Source: Bacteroidales bacterium
GTDB taxonomy: Bacteria; Bacteroidota; Bacteroidia; Bacteroidales; 4484-276
DNA: 22,367 bases
Direction: 5' to 3'
NCBI GenBank assembly: GCA_018400545.1
Contig: JAGYLT010000009.1
Span: forward strand, 1 to 22,367
This document shows positions 9,101 to 16,720 of this stretch, piece by piece (within the stretch, counting starts at the first letter, position 1; each line of letters starts with the position of its first letter). The notes below the pieces were generated by a model that was given only the letters and a program-made list of their open reading frames with translations, was not told the DNA's origin and did no database searches. Position numbers and translations under genes: made by a program.

Positions 9101-10627
9101 TTAGTGCTTAAAGTGACGGAAACCGGTAAACGCCATTGCTATTTGATTGTTGTTGCAGTAATCAATTGAATCTTTATCCCGTATCGATCCCCCCGGCTGA
9201 ATAACTGCCCGAACGCCGGCTTTGTGCGCTATCTCAACCGAATCGGCGAACGGGAAAAATGCATCGGAAGCCATAACGGCGCCATCCAGGTCCAGTTTAA
9301 AAGTTTCTGCCTTTTCGATGGCATGCCTGAGGGCGTCAACGCGTGAAGTTTGACCTACACCGCTTGCAATCAGTTGTTTGTTTTTGGCCAGAACAATGGC
9401 ATTCGATTTTGTGTGTTTCACAATTTTGTTAGCAAACAACAGGTCGCTCATTTCTGCCTTGGTTCCTTTACGGTTTGTCACAAAATCAAGATTATCTACA
9501 TGCTCGGTTTTCAAATCCCGATGTTGCATCAACACGCCGTTGAGTGCACTCCGGAAAACCTGATCGGGTAGTGCCGGCTGGTTATCAATTAAAATAATTC
9601 TGTTTTTCTTTGATTTTAAGATCAACAACGCGTCGTCATCATAAGATGGCGCCAGGATAATCTCAAAAAACAGCTTATTGATTTCTTCTGCTGTTGCCGG
9701 ATCAATATGCACGTTGGTTACAATCACCCCGCCGAATGCCGAAACCGGATCACCGGCCAGGGCATCTTTCCAGCAGCTCAGCAAATCCGGTCTTGAAGCC
9801 AGCCCGCAGGCATTGTTGTGCTTAAGGATTGCAACCGTTGGCTCTTTAAATTCCCTGATGAGGTTAACGCCTGCATCGAGGTCAAGGAGGTTGTTGTAAG
9901 AAATTTCCTTGCCATGAATCTGCCCGAAATTTTGGTTGAGATGACCAAAAAAGAAGCCCTCCTGGTGTGGGTTTTCACCATAGCGCAACACCTTATGACC
10001 ATCCTGGCTTTGCCTGAAAACCGGGAGTTTTTCGGTTTTATTAAAGTAATTGAAAATGACGGTATCGTAATGCGATGAAACTGCAAAAGCGCGTGCAGCA
10101 AAATATTTTCTTTCTGAAATGGTACTCAAACCCTGCTTTTCCTTTAAAATATTGAGCGCCTCTTCATAGTAATCCGAGGAAGGTACGATCAGCACATCGC
10201 GATAATTTTTCGCTGCAGCCCTGATCAGGCTGATACCACCGATATCGATTTTTTCGATGATCTCATTTTCAGCATCTGTCTGTGCCACAGTTTTTTCAAA
10301 TGGGTACAAATCAACAATCACCATGTCAATTTCGGGGATTTCATATTCCTGCATTTGATGGCTGTCATCTCCGGAATCCCTGCGACCGAGAATACCCCCG
10401 AAAACTTTGGGATGCAATGTTTTCACACGCCCACCTAAAATGGATGGGTAGCCTGTAACATCTTCGATGGCCGTGACATCAGCACCGAGGTCACGGATAT
10501 ATTTAAAGGTACCTCCTGTGGAATAAATCCGTATGTCCTGCTTTTTAAATTCCGCTGCCAGGGCTTCAAGGCCTGTTTTTTCGAAAACGGAAATAAGCAC
10601 GGATTTTATCTTTTTATTCCCTTCCAT
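9101..10627 (-). CDS. purH: Bifunctional AICAR formyltransferase / IMP cyclohydrolase PurH
   Basis: The product has 508 residues and carries out the last two steps of de novo purine synthesis, AICAR to FAICAR to IMP. Residues about 8-150 are the MGS-like cyclohydrolase domain (STGGT at 36-40; GRVKTLHPKVFGGIL at 66-80). Residues about 200-508 are the formyltransferase domain, with YGENPHQ at 216-222 and the catalytic Lys-His pair K269-H270 in KHNNACG. Size and motifs are complete. It lies directly upstream of mreB in the same direction, an arrangement I recall from other Bacteroidota. A TAATTTTG box 47 nt before the ATG may be its promoter. Confidence 0.97.
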   Translation of the reverse strand: MEGNKKIKSVLISVFEKTGLEALAAEFKKQDIRIYSTGGTFKYIRDLGADVTAIEDVTGYPSILGGRVKTLHPKVFGGILGRRDSGDDSHQMQEYEIPEIDMVIVDLYPFEKTVAQTDAENEIIEKIDIGGISLIRAAAKNYRDVLIVPSSDYYEEALNILKEKQGLSTISERKYFAARAFAVSSHYDTVIFNYFNKTEKLPVFRQSQDGHKVLRYGENPHQEGFFFGHLNQNFGQIHGKEISYNNLLDLDAGVNLIREFKEPTVAILKHNNACGLASRPDLLSCWKDALAGDPVSAFGGVIVTNVHIDPATAEEINKLFFEIILAPSYDDDALLILKSKKNRIILIDNQPALPDQVFRSALNGVLMQHRDLKTEHVDNLDFVTNRKGTKAEMSDLLFANKIVKHTKSNAIVLAKNKQLIASGVGQTSRVDALRHAIEKAETFKLDLDGAVMASDAFFPFADSVEIAHKAGVRAVIQPGGSIRDKDSIDYCNNNQIAMAFTGFRHFKH

Positions 10628-10673
10628 GTTGATGGTCTATCTAATTTATTATAAATCATTTAACTGTGGGGCA

Positions 10674-10681
10674 CAAAATTA
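10674..10681 (-). promoter_or_regulatory. Candidate -7 box of purH promoter
   Basis: The minus strand reads TAATTTTG, a full match to the Bacteroidota -7 element TAnnTTTG, 47 nt upstream of the purH ATG. No clear -33 TTTG lies at the expected 19-21 nt spacing, so the assignment rests on the -7 match and position only. Confidence 0.35.
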
Positions 10682-10831
10682 TGGAAAAAATATCAGAGTT
10701 TGTTTATTTGTTCGTTTGAGGGTAGAATTATTTTTGCTTTGTAAGGATTTGGCGCCCGGTTAAATTTGATGGTTTTTATTTCGCTGTAATACCTTACTTT
10801 TACAAAATAATCTTGACACAAATAAAGGCTC

Positions 10832-12079
10832 ATGTTTCTACTTTTAAAACTCATTCGCGAAAGCTACCTTTTTGCCTTTCAGGCTATTATGGTGAATAAA
10901 CTCCGCACCATTTTATCTCTGTCAGGAATCACCATCGGGATTTTTTCTGTTATATCGGTTTTGTCGGTATTCGATTCGCTTGAGAAAAGCATCCGCGACA
11001 GCCTGAGCGAACTGGGCAGTAATGTTTTATTTGTTCAAAAATGGCCCTGGGGCAGCATGGGCGGCGAGTATCCATGGTGGAAATATCTGAACCGGCCGGA
11101 GGCGACTCTCGACGAACTTGAAAGCATTCAGAAGCGTGCCATTTCAGCCGAATATGCCACGTTTACCTTTGGCACCACACGTTCGGTTAAACGTATGAAC
11201 GACAGTTACAACAGCGTATCCATCAACGCGGTTACTTTCGACTATGACCGTGTGATGCCACTGAATATCAGGGAAGGACGATACTTTACCCGTACTGAAA
11301 CACTGGCTGGTCGAAATGTGGCCATCATCGGGTCGAAAATTGCAGAAACGTTGTTCCCGAACACCAGTGCTGTTGGTCAAAGCCTTAAAATTTTTGGCAG
11401 TAAAGTGGCGGTAATAGGGGTTTTGGTGTCGCAGGGCGAAGGAACCTTTGGCAATTCCACAGATGAACAGGTTTATATTCCCGTAAATTTTGCGCGAAAT
11501 TTCATCAATGTCCGTAACACCGGAACAACCCTTATGGTGAAGGCGAAACCAAACATTTCCAATCGTCAGCTCAAGGATGAATTAACCGGGATTATGCGAT
11601 CGCTTCGCAAGCTGAAACCCGGCGAAGAAGACAATTTTGCGATTAATGAAGTAAGCGTAATCAATCAAAACCTTCAGGGTTTTTTCAGTGGCCTTGCTGT
11701 TATCGGTTGGGTTATCGGGGGGTTCTCACTGCTTGTCGGCGGATTTGGCATAGCCAACATTATGTTTGTTTCGGTGCGTGAACGAACCAATATCATCGGG
11801 ATTCAAAAAGCCATTGGTGCAAAAAAATATTTTATCATGCTTGAGTTTCTGTTTGAGGCTGTTTTTCTCTCCTTGTTTGGGGGTATTGTGGGGTTGTTGC
11901 TCATTTATATCGGAACGCTTGTGTTTAGTGGTGCCATGCCATTTGCATTGATCCTTTCTCAGACAAACATCATTATCGGAATTGTAATATCCACAGTCAT
12001 CGGATTGATTTCAGGAATTATCCCCGCCTGGGTGGCCTCGCGGCTCGACCCGGTGGAAGCTATTCGTTTTGGGATTTGA
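10832..12079 (+). CDS. ABC transporter permease, MacB/FtsX type
   Basis: The product has 415 residues with four predicted membrane segments. The first lies at about residues 20-45, after an N-terminal helix. A MacB_PCD-like extracytoplasmic domain follows (about 46-275), with SELGSNVLFVQ and RNVAIIGSKIAETLFP. Three closely spaced helices form the FtsX core (about 285-410): GGFSLLVGGFGIANIM, VRERTNIIGIQKAIGAKK and the ending SRLDPVEAIRF. These are hallmarks of type VII ABC (MacB-like) permeases, which couple cytoplasmic ATP hydrolysis to periplasmic work such as efflux or lipoprotein handling rather than classical import. No ATP-binding subunit or membrane-fusion partner is adjacent, so its ATPase must be encoded elsewhere. 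Substrate unknown. A weak TACTTTTA box at 10795-10802 lies about 30 nt before the ATG. Confidence 0.93.
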   Translation: MFLLLKLIRESYLFAFQAIMVNKLRTILSLSGITIGIFSVISVLSVFDSLEKSIRDSLSELGSNVLFVQKWPWGSMGGEYPWWKYLNRPEATLDELESIQKRAISAEYATFTFGTTRSVKRMNDSYNSVSINAVTFDYDRVMPLNIREGRYFTRTETLAGRNVAIIGSKIAETLFPNTSAVGQSLKIFGSKVAVIGVLVSQGEGTFGNSTDEQVYIPVNFARNFINVRNTGTTLMVKAKPNISNRQLKDELTGIMRSLRKLKPGEEDNFAINEVSVINQNLQGFFSGLAVIGWVIGGFSLLVGGFGIANIMFVSVRERTNIIGIQKAIGAKKYFIMLEFLFEAVFLSLFGGIVGLLLIYIGTLVFSGAMPFALILSQTNIIIGIVISTVIGLISGIIPAWVASRLDPVEAIRFGI

Positions 12080-12103
12080 TCGGTTTTGATGCAATGATTT
12101 ATC

Positions 12104-12334
12104 CTATTTATTTGTGATGGTGCCGGAGTAGCTGAAAGCATTTTGTTTCATCCGAACACCTTTTGGCACGCGGTGGCCGATCAGGTTTCCGCATTCACAA
12201 TAAATTTCATCACTATTTCTCACGCTGTAATCTTTCAGAATGCGGGCATCCCAGCAATGGATTACTTTACCCTTACCCACTTTATGGTATTTGAATATTT
12301 TACTCCTGCATTTGGCGCATTTTATGGTGATCAT
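12104..12334 (-). CDS. Small zinc-ribbon protein of unknown function
   Basis: The product is a 76-residue basic protein with C6xxC9 near the N-terminus and C46xC48 (CECGN) further on, plus C27; this spacing suggests a single zinc ribbon. A conserved-looking tail follows (GVRMKQNAFSYSGTITNK). The ordered motif, low complexity of none of its parts, and its place in an otherwise empty gap argue that it is a real gene. I recall similar short CxxC...CxCG proteins annotated as hypothetical in anaerobes, but I cannot name a family. It is convergent with the permease (24 nt between stops) and divergent from recJ, so it is probably transcribed alone. A role in nucleic-acid or protein binding is only a guess from the fold. 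Confidence 0.7.
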   Translation of the reverse strand: MITIKCAKCRSKIFKYHKVGKGKVIHCWDARILKDYSVRNSDEIYCECGNLIGHRVPKGVRMKQNAFSYSGTITNK

Positions 12335-12449
12335 ATCAAAAAAACCAATTAAATTTTTTAAATGTCTGTATCTGGCAGTGTTACCTCAATCATATTCTGA
12401 AAAACAAATTTAATAACAAGTTGGATAGGTTCACTTCGTCTATTATTTT

Positions 12450-12457
12450 TATCTTTA
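12450..12457 (+). promoter_or_regulatory. Candidate -7 box of recJ promoter
   Basis: TATCTTTA matches TAnnTTTG except at the last base and sits 15 nt before the recJ ATG, in an A/T-rich stretch. No well-spaced -33 TTTG is present, so support is weak. Confidence 0.25.
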
Positions 12458-12472
12458 CAAAAAAATTTTTTA

Positions 12473-14242
12473 ATGCAAAAACGCTGGGTTTTAAAAGACA
12501 AGCCGCCTGATGAAGTGGTGATGAGCCTTTCACGCTCATTAAACATTAGCACCCTGCTTGCCAGTTTGCTGGCTCAGCGCGACGTTGCAAATTTTGATGA
12601 AGCCCGCCAGTTTTTTCGGCCCAAACTCACACAATTGCACGATCCATTCCTGATGAAGGATATGGACCGCGCAGTGTATCGCATTGAACGTGCATTACGC
12701 AACCGTGAGAAAATTTTGGTTTGGGGCGATTACGATGTAGATGGAACCACAGCCGTTGCACTGGTTTACACTTTCCTGAAATCCATCTATAAAGATGTTG
12801 GGTTTTATATCCCTGATCGCTACACGGAAGGCTATGGCGTTTCGAAAGCCGGAGTGGATTTTGCAAAAGAAAATAACTATACCCTAATCATAGCTTTGGA
12901 TTGCGGAATAAAGGCCGTTGAAAACATCACCTATGCCTACAACAAGCGCATCGATTTTATAATTGTCGATCATCACAGGCCGGGCGATGAGCTTCCTCCG
13001 GCTTTTGCCATTTTAGATCCCAAGCGCGGTGATTGTAATTATCCGTACAAAGAGCTATCGGGCTGCGGGCTGGGTTTCAAACTGGTTCAGGCCTTTTCAA
13101 AGAAAAACCACATGCCCTTTAAGCGGCTGCAAAAATTCCTCGACCTCGTGGTGGTGAGTATTGCCTCGGACATTGTGCCCATTACCGGCGAAAACCGCAT
13201 ACTTGCCTACTATGGGCTAAAACTGATGAACTCGAATCCGCGACCGGGATTTACCGCTATTTTGCATTACAGCAACATCAAGAAAAAAACCGATTTTCAA
13301 TATGTTGAAGAAGAGTATGCCTTCAACCGGAAGCTTTCAGTAAGCGATCTCGTTTTCCTGATTGGCCCGCGCATAAATGCCGCCGGAAGGATGGAAAGCG
13401 GTAAAAACTCAGTTGAACTGTTGATTTCCAAAAATATTGAAAGCGCCATCGAAAAGGCCGAGCAAATCAATCAGTTCAACACTGAGCGGCGAAACCTGGA
13501 TATGCAGGTAACTCAACAGGCGCTCGAATTACTCGAAAACGATAAAACCCACCCGTTTAAAAAATCCACCATCGTTTATCATCCCGATTGGCACAAGGGC
13601 GTACTCGGCATTGTTGCCTCCCGGTTAACCGAGCACTATTACCGTCCAACGGTTATTCTCACCAAATCGAATGGCCTGATTACCGGATCGGCAAGATCAG
13701 TTAAAAATTTCGATGTGTACAATGCCATCGACCAGTGTTTTGATTTGCTGGAGCATTTTGGCGGACATAAATATGCGGCCGGTATGTCTATCAGGCCGGA
13801 GAATTTCCAGGCGTTCAAGGAACGGTTCGAAAGCATTGTTGCAAGCACCATCGAAGACCACCTGCTGATCCCTGAAATTTCTATCGATGCCAAAATCAAG
13901 CTCAATAATATTTCCACAAAATTTTTCAAAGTACTGAAACAGTTTGCACCCTTTGGCCCTGATAACATGGCCCCGGTGTTTTTAACCGAAAATGTTGTGG
14001 ATACCGGATATGCCAGCATTGTTGGGAAAAACCACCTGAAGCTTAGTGTTGTCCACCCCGATATTTCGGGATTTCCGGTAGCCGGAATTGCCTTCCAACA
14101 GGGAGACAAATTGCCGATAGTGCAGAGTGGAAGGCCATTTTCAATCTGTTATCATGTGGAGGAAAATGAGTGGAACGGCCATGTTTCGTTGCAACTCAAT
14201 ATAAAGGACATAAAACCCTATAGTGAGGAAAGTGTACTTTAA
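12473..14242 (+). CDS. recJ: Single-stranded-DNA-specific 5'-3' exonuclease RecJ
   Basis: The 589-residue length is normal. The DHH phosphoesterase core shows motif I at residues 86-91 (DYDVDG), motif II at D143 (ALDCGIK), motif III at 166-168 (DHH) and GRMESG further on for substrate binding. The DHHA1 region (about 370-460) carries the GGHKYAAGMSI motif, and an OB-fold region follows (about 470-585). RecJ degrades single-stranded DNA 5' to 3' using Mn or Mg ions, in RecFOR recombination, base-excision and mismatch repair. It is the last plus-strand gene before a convergent exporter gene, and its TAA stop overlaps that gene's stop. Confidence 0.96.
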   Translation: MQKRWVLKDKPPDEVVMSLSRSLNISTLLASLLAQRDVANFDEARQFFRPKLTQLHDPFLMKDMDRAVYRIERALRNREKILVWGDYDVDGTTAVALVYTFLKSIYKDVGFYIPDRYTEGYGVSKAGVDFAKENNYTLIIALDCGIKAVENITYAYNKRIDFIIVDHHRPGDELPPAFAILDPKRGDCNYPYKELSGCGLGFKLVQAFSKKNHMPFKRLQKFLDLVVVSIASDIVPITGENRILAYYGLKLMNSNPRPGFTAILHYSNIKKKTDFQYVEEEYAFNRKLSVSDLVFLIGPRINAAGRMESGKNSVELLISKNIESAIEKAEQINQFNTERRNLDMQVTQQALELLENDKTHPFKKSTIVYHPDWHKGVLGIVASRLTEHYYRPTVILTKSNGLITGSARSVKNFDVYNAIDQCFDLLEHFGGHKYAAGMSIRPENFQAFKERFESIVASTIEDHLLIPEISIDAKIKLNNISTKFFKVLKQFAPFGPDNMAPVFLTENVVDTGYASIVGKNHLKLSVVHPDISGFPVAGIAFQQGDKLPIVQSGRPFSICYHVEENEWNGHVSLQLNIKDIKPYSEESVL

Positions 14243-14880
14243 ATGTACGCGTAGTACGACATTATTGCCCGGGCAATCAACACAATTCCAAAGAAAAACA
14301 AAAGAATTCCAACCACTTTATTTAACCGCCTGACATTTTTTTCATTGAGCAGTGTCTTGATTTTCTTCGCCACATAAGCTTTCACGATGTCAGTGATGAG
14401 GATCATTAGCAATGCTCCGGTAAAAAACATGGTTGCCGAATGGATATTATCATCACCATAATCCGATGTAACGCCTACTGTTACCGTCATCCAAAAGAGC
14501 CAAACGTATGGGTTGGCCACGTTTAAAAAATAACCTTTAAGGACGAAAGTCAGCCACCCCGGATCGCTATTTCCATTGGTGTTGTTGCCGTTGCCGTTGA
14601 TTTTAATATGTCTTGTGAATGCCACGATGCCGTAGATGATCAGAATAGCTCCGGCAATGATGCCGAAAATCAGTCTGTTTTGTCCGCTGGATATGATTCG
14701 CATTGCGCCCATGTAGCATAAAAAAACCAGGGTGATGTCGCTGAAGAAAATGCCCAGGGCCATGAACACACCCGACCGAAATCCACGATGGATGCTGGTT
14801 TGTACAAGTGCAAATAATGCCGGGCCCAGCAACACCGCAAGCGTTAATCCTAATATGGCTCCTTCAATTAACGGGTTCAT
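14239..14880 (-). CDS. LysE/RhtB-family amino-acid exporter
   Basis: This 213-residue protein has six predicted membrane helices. The N-terminus (GAILGLTLAVLLGPALFALVQTSIHRGFRSG) matches the signature region of the LysE superfamily, where the GP motif in helix 1 and the basic loop after it are typical. A short Asn/Gly-rich loop (NGNGNNTNGNSDPGW, about residues 96-110) precedes helix 4, where NVANPYVWLFW is also typical of the family. Family members export amino acids or small metabolites by proton exchange; the substrate here cannot be told. The gene converges on recJ with stop codons overlapping in TTAA, and no terminator is visible between them. Confidence 0.9.
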   Translation of the reverse strand: MNPLIEGAILGLTLAVLLGPALFALVQTSIHRGFRSGVFMALGIFFSDITLVFLCYMGAMRIISSGQNRLIFGIIAGAILIIYGIVAFTRHIKINGNGNNTNGNSDPGWLTFVLKGYFLNVANPYVWLFWMTVTVGVTSDYGDDNIHSATMFFTGALLMILITDIVKAYVAKKIKTLLNEKNVRRLNKVVGILLFFFGIVLIARAIMSYYAYI

Positions 14881-14948
14881 AAAATGAAATTGATCTGTCA
14901 GGCTTACCGGTATTTAATTTTCGGAATCCGGGATCCATTTAGCGCGGG

Positions 14949-14956
14949 CAAAAATA
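14949..14956 (-). promoter_or_regulatory. Candidate -7 box upstream of the LysE-type gene
   Basis: The minus strand reads TATTTTTG, a full TAnnTTTG match, 69 nt before the ATG at 14880. No matching -33 element is seen. The same octamer occurs before the GH3 and Tricorn genes. Confidence 0.3.
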
Positions 14957-15066
14957 CACGATTTTTTTTGTGTTATGGACATCCGGAAACGCATTACCAT
15001 CATCAAAAAGAAAGGCTTGTAATAAAAGCTGCTTCCATAAGTTAAACGGAAATTTTGGAAGAAAAA

Positions 15067-16623
15067 TCAGGAAGGATTTTTTTGTTTGTATGCATGTATG
15101 TAGTTTTCCCATTCGGCAATTTGTTTCGATTTAATTACACGCGGGAATTTGTTTTGTGCACCCTCTTTGCCATGATCGCGCATCCACTGATAAAAAAGTT
15201 TCGAAGGCAATATTTCAATAAAAATATCTTTGATGGCTGCGATGCGTTCAACACGATAATCGTCATTCAGTTTTTTAAGATTATCATCTATCATTTTTTT
15301 GGCTGTCTCAGCATCCAGAGGGTCATCGGTGCCGAGATACCATTTATGCGCAAACATCGTATCGTGTTTGATGCCTGCCACCGTAAACTCCCGAACTTCG
15401 ATATTTAAATCTGTACTGAGTATTTCTACTGCGCGGTTCATATTATCCTGTGACAGGTGCTCGCCGCAAAGGCTCAGGTAGTGTTTTGTACGGCCTGTAA
15501 TGCGGATTTCGTTCAATTTCTTTGAAGTAAATTTTATGGTATCACCAATCATGTATCGCCATGCACCGGCATTGCTGCTAATGAGCAGCGCATATTCCTT
15601 ATCTTCTTCAATATCTTTAAGTGTGAGGGCTTCGGGGTTTTTTACAAGATTTCCGTCATCATCAAAATTGGAATCGTTGAATGGAACGAACTCAAAAAAC
15701 AGCCCCGTATCCAGCGAAAGCTGCATAGAATTAACACCGGGTCGCTTCTGATAGGCAATAAATCCTTCGGAGGCCAGGTAAGTTTCCATGTAGGTGAGTG
15801 GTTTGCCCAGTAACCGCTCGAATCCTTTCACGTAGGGTGCAAACGACACACCGCCATGCACGTAAATGGTGAGGTTGGGCCAGATTTCGTGGATGTTTTT
15901 AAGGTTGTAATGTTTAATGATACGCTCGAGCAAAATCTGCAGCCATGCAGGCACGCCAACGATAACACCGATATCCCAGTTTTTGGCATTCTTAACAATC
16001 TCTTCCAGCTTGGTGCTCCAGTCGCGCTCTTTCGAAATCCGCTTGCCGGGTTTGTAAAAAACCTGAAACCAGAAGGGGATATTTCCCGTGGTAATGCCCG
16101 AGAGGTCTCCGGCGTAATAAGTTCCGTTGTACTGGAGGTGTGTGCTGCCACCAAGCATCAGGATGCCTTTGCCTTTTTCGAAGAATTCCGGTGGGAAATT
16201 GTATTGAGCCAGAGAGAGCAACTGCCGTACACTGGTTTTTTTAATAGACCGCAAAATGTCGGCGGTTACCGGGATGTATTTGCTGGAAGCTTCGGAGGTT
16301 CCTGAACTCAACGCAAAATATTTCACCTTGCCCGGCCAGCATACATAAGGTTCACCATTTAATGCGCGATACCACCATTTTTTAAAAATGGAATTGTAAT
16401 CGTGCGCCGGAATATTTTTCTGAAAGTCCTCAATAAGATTTTTCGACCGAAGGATTTCATTAAAACCGTGCGCCTCGCCAAAATGCGTGTACTGGGCTTT
16501 TCTTAAAAGCTTCTTCAACACTGCTTTCTGTGCTTTGCAACCGTCAAACTTTCTGAAGTTTTCCTTGTCGCTCATGCTTCTCAGCTCGATAGCACGCTTT
16601 ATGATGGAACCAATGATGGGCAA
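15067..16623 (-). CDS. GH3-family acyl-adenylating (acyl-amido synthetase-like) enzyme
   Basis: The family is recognised by its ATP-binding motifs: SSGTSEASSKYIP (residues about 106-118), the YLASEGFIAY segment (about 310) and ITGRTKHYLSLCGEHLS (about 400). Plant GH3 enzymes (JAR1, GH3 auxin synthetases) adenylate a carboxylic acid and join it to an amino acid; bacterial members have the same adenylating fold but unclear substrates. I chose the TTG at 16623 (518 residues), which begins MPIIGSIIKRAI and matches how I recall related proteins starting. An upstream in-frame TTG at 16665 gives 532 residues but falls inside a candidate -7 promoter box at 16663-16670. No in-frame ATG lies before residue 17. 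The C-terminus is Lys-rich. The gene is flanked by same-strand genes at wide gaps, so it may be monocistronic. Confidence 0.92.
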   Translation of the reverse strand: MPIIGSIIKRAIELRSMSDKENFRKFDGCKAQKAVLKKLLRKAQYTHFGEAHGFNEILRSKNLIEDFQKNIPAHDYNSIFKKWWYRALNGEPYVCWPGKVKYFALSSGTSEASSKYIPVTADILRSIKKTSVRQLLSLAQYNFPPEFFEKGKGILMLGGSTHLQYNGTYYAGDLSGITTGNIPFWFQVFYKPGKRISKERDWSTKLEEIVKNAKNWDIGVIVGVPAWLQILLERIIKHYNLKNIHEIWPNLTIYVHGGVSFAPYVKGFERLLGKPLTYMETYLASEGFIAYQKRPGVNSMQLSLDTGLFFEFVPFNDSNFDDDGNLVKNPEALTLKDIEEDKEYALLISSNAGAWRYMIGDTIKFTSKKLNEIRITGRTKHYLSLCGEHLSQDNMNRAVEILSTDLNIEVREFTVAGIKHDTMFAHKWYLGTDDPLDAETAKKMIDDNLKKLNDDYRVERIAAIKDIFIEILPSKLFYQWMRDHGKEGAQNKFPRVIKSKQIAEWENYIHAYKQKNPS

Positions 16624-16662
16624 GATTGTAGCTTTATTGATTATTTCGAAAACATATTGTGG

Positions 16663-16670
16663 CAAAAATA
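16663..16670 (-). promoter_or_regulatory. Candidate -7 box of the GH3-family gene
   Basis: The minus strand reads TATTTTTG, a full TAnnTTTG match, 39 nt upstream of the preferred TTG start at 16623. If used, transcription would begin downstream of the alternative TTG at 16665, ruling that start out. No -33 TTTG at standard spacing was found. Confidence 0.35.
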
Positions 16671-16720
16671 AGAAATTCCGGTTAAGGGTTTAGCCGGGAA
16701 ATCCGGATTCGTTTTATGAC

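Noticed and set aside
13639..14109. Minus-strand open frame (156 codons) opposite recJ
   Set aside because: Antisense to the conserved DHHA1 and OB-fold regions of recJ, with no recognisable domain of its own.
15856..16305. Plus-strand open frame (149 codons) opposite the GH3-family gene
   Set aside because: Lies wholly inside the conserved GH3 coding sequence and shows no family features.
16671..16720. CCGG-containing inverted repeat between the GH3 and Tricorn genes as a terminator
   Set aside because: Any stem is short, mismatched and has no T run on the transcribed strand.
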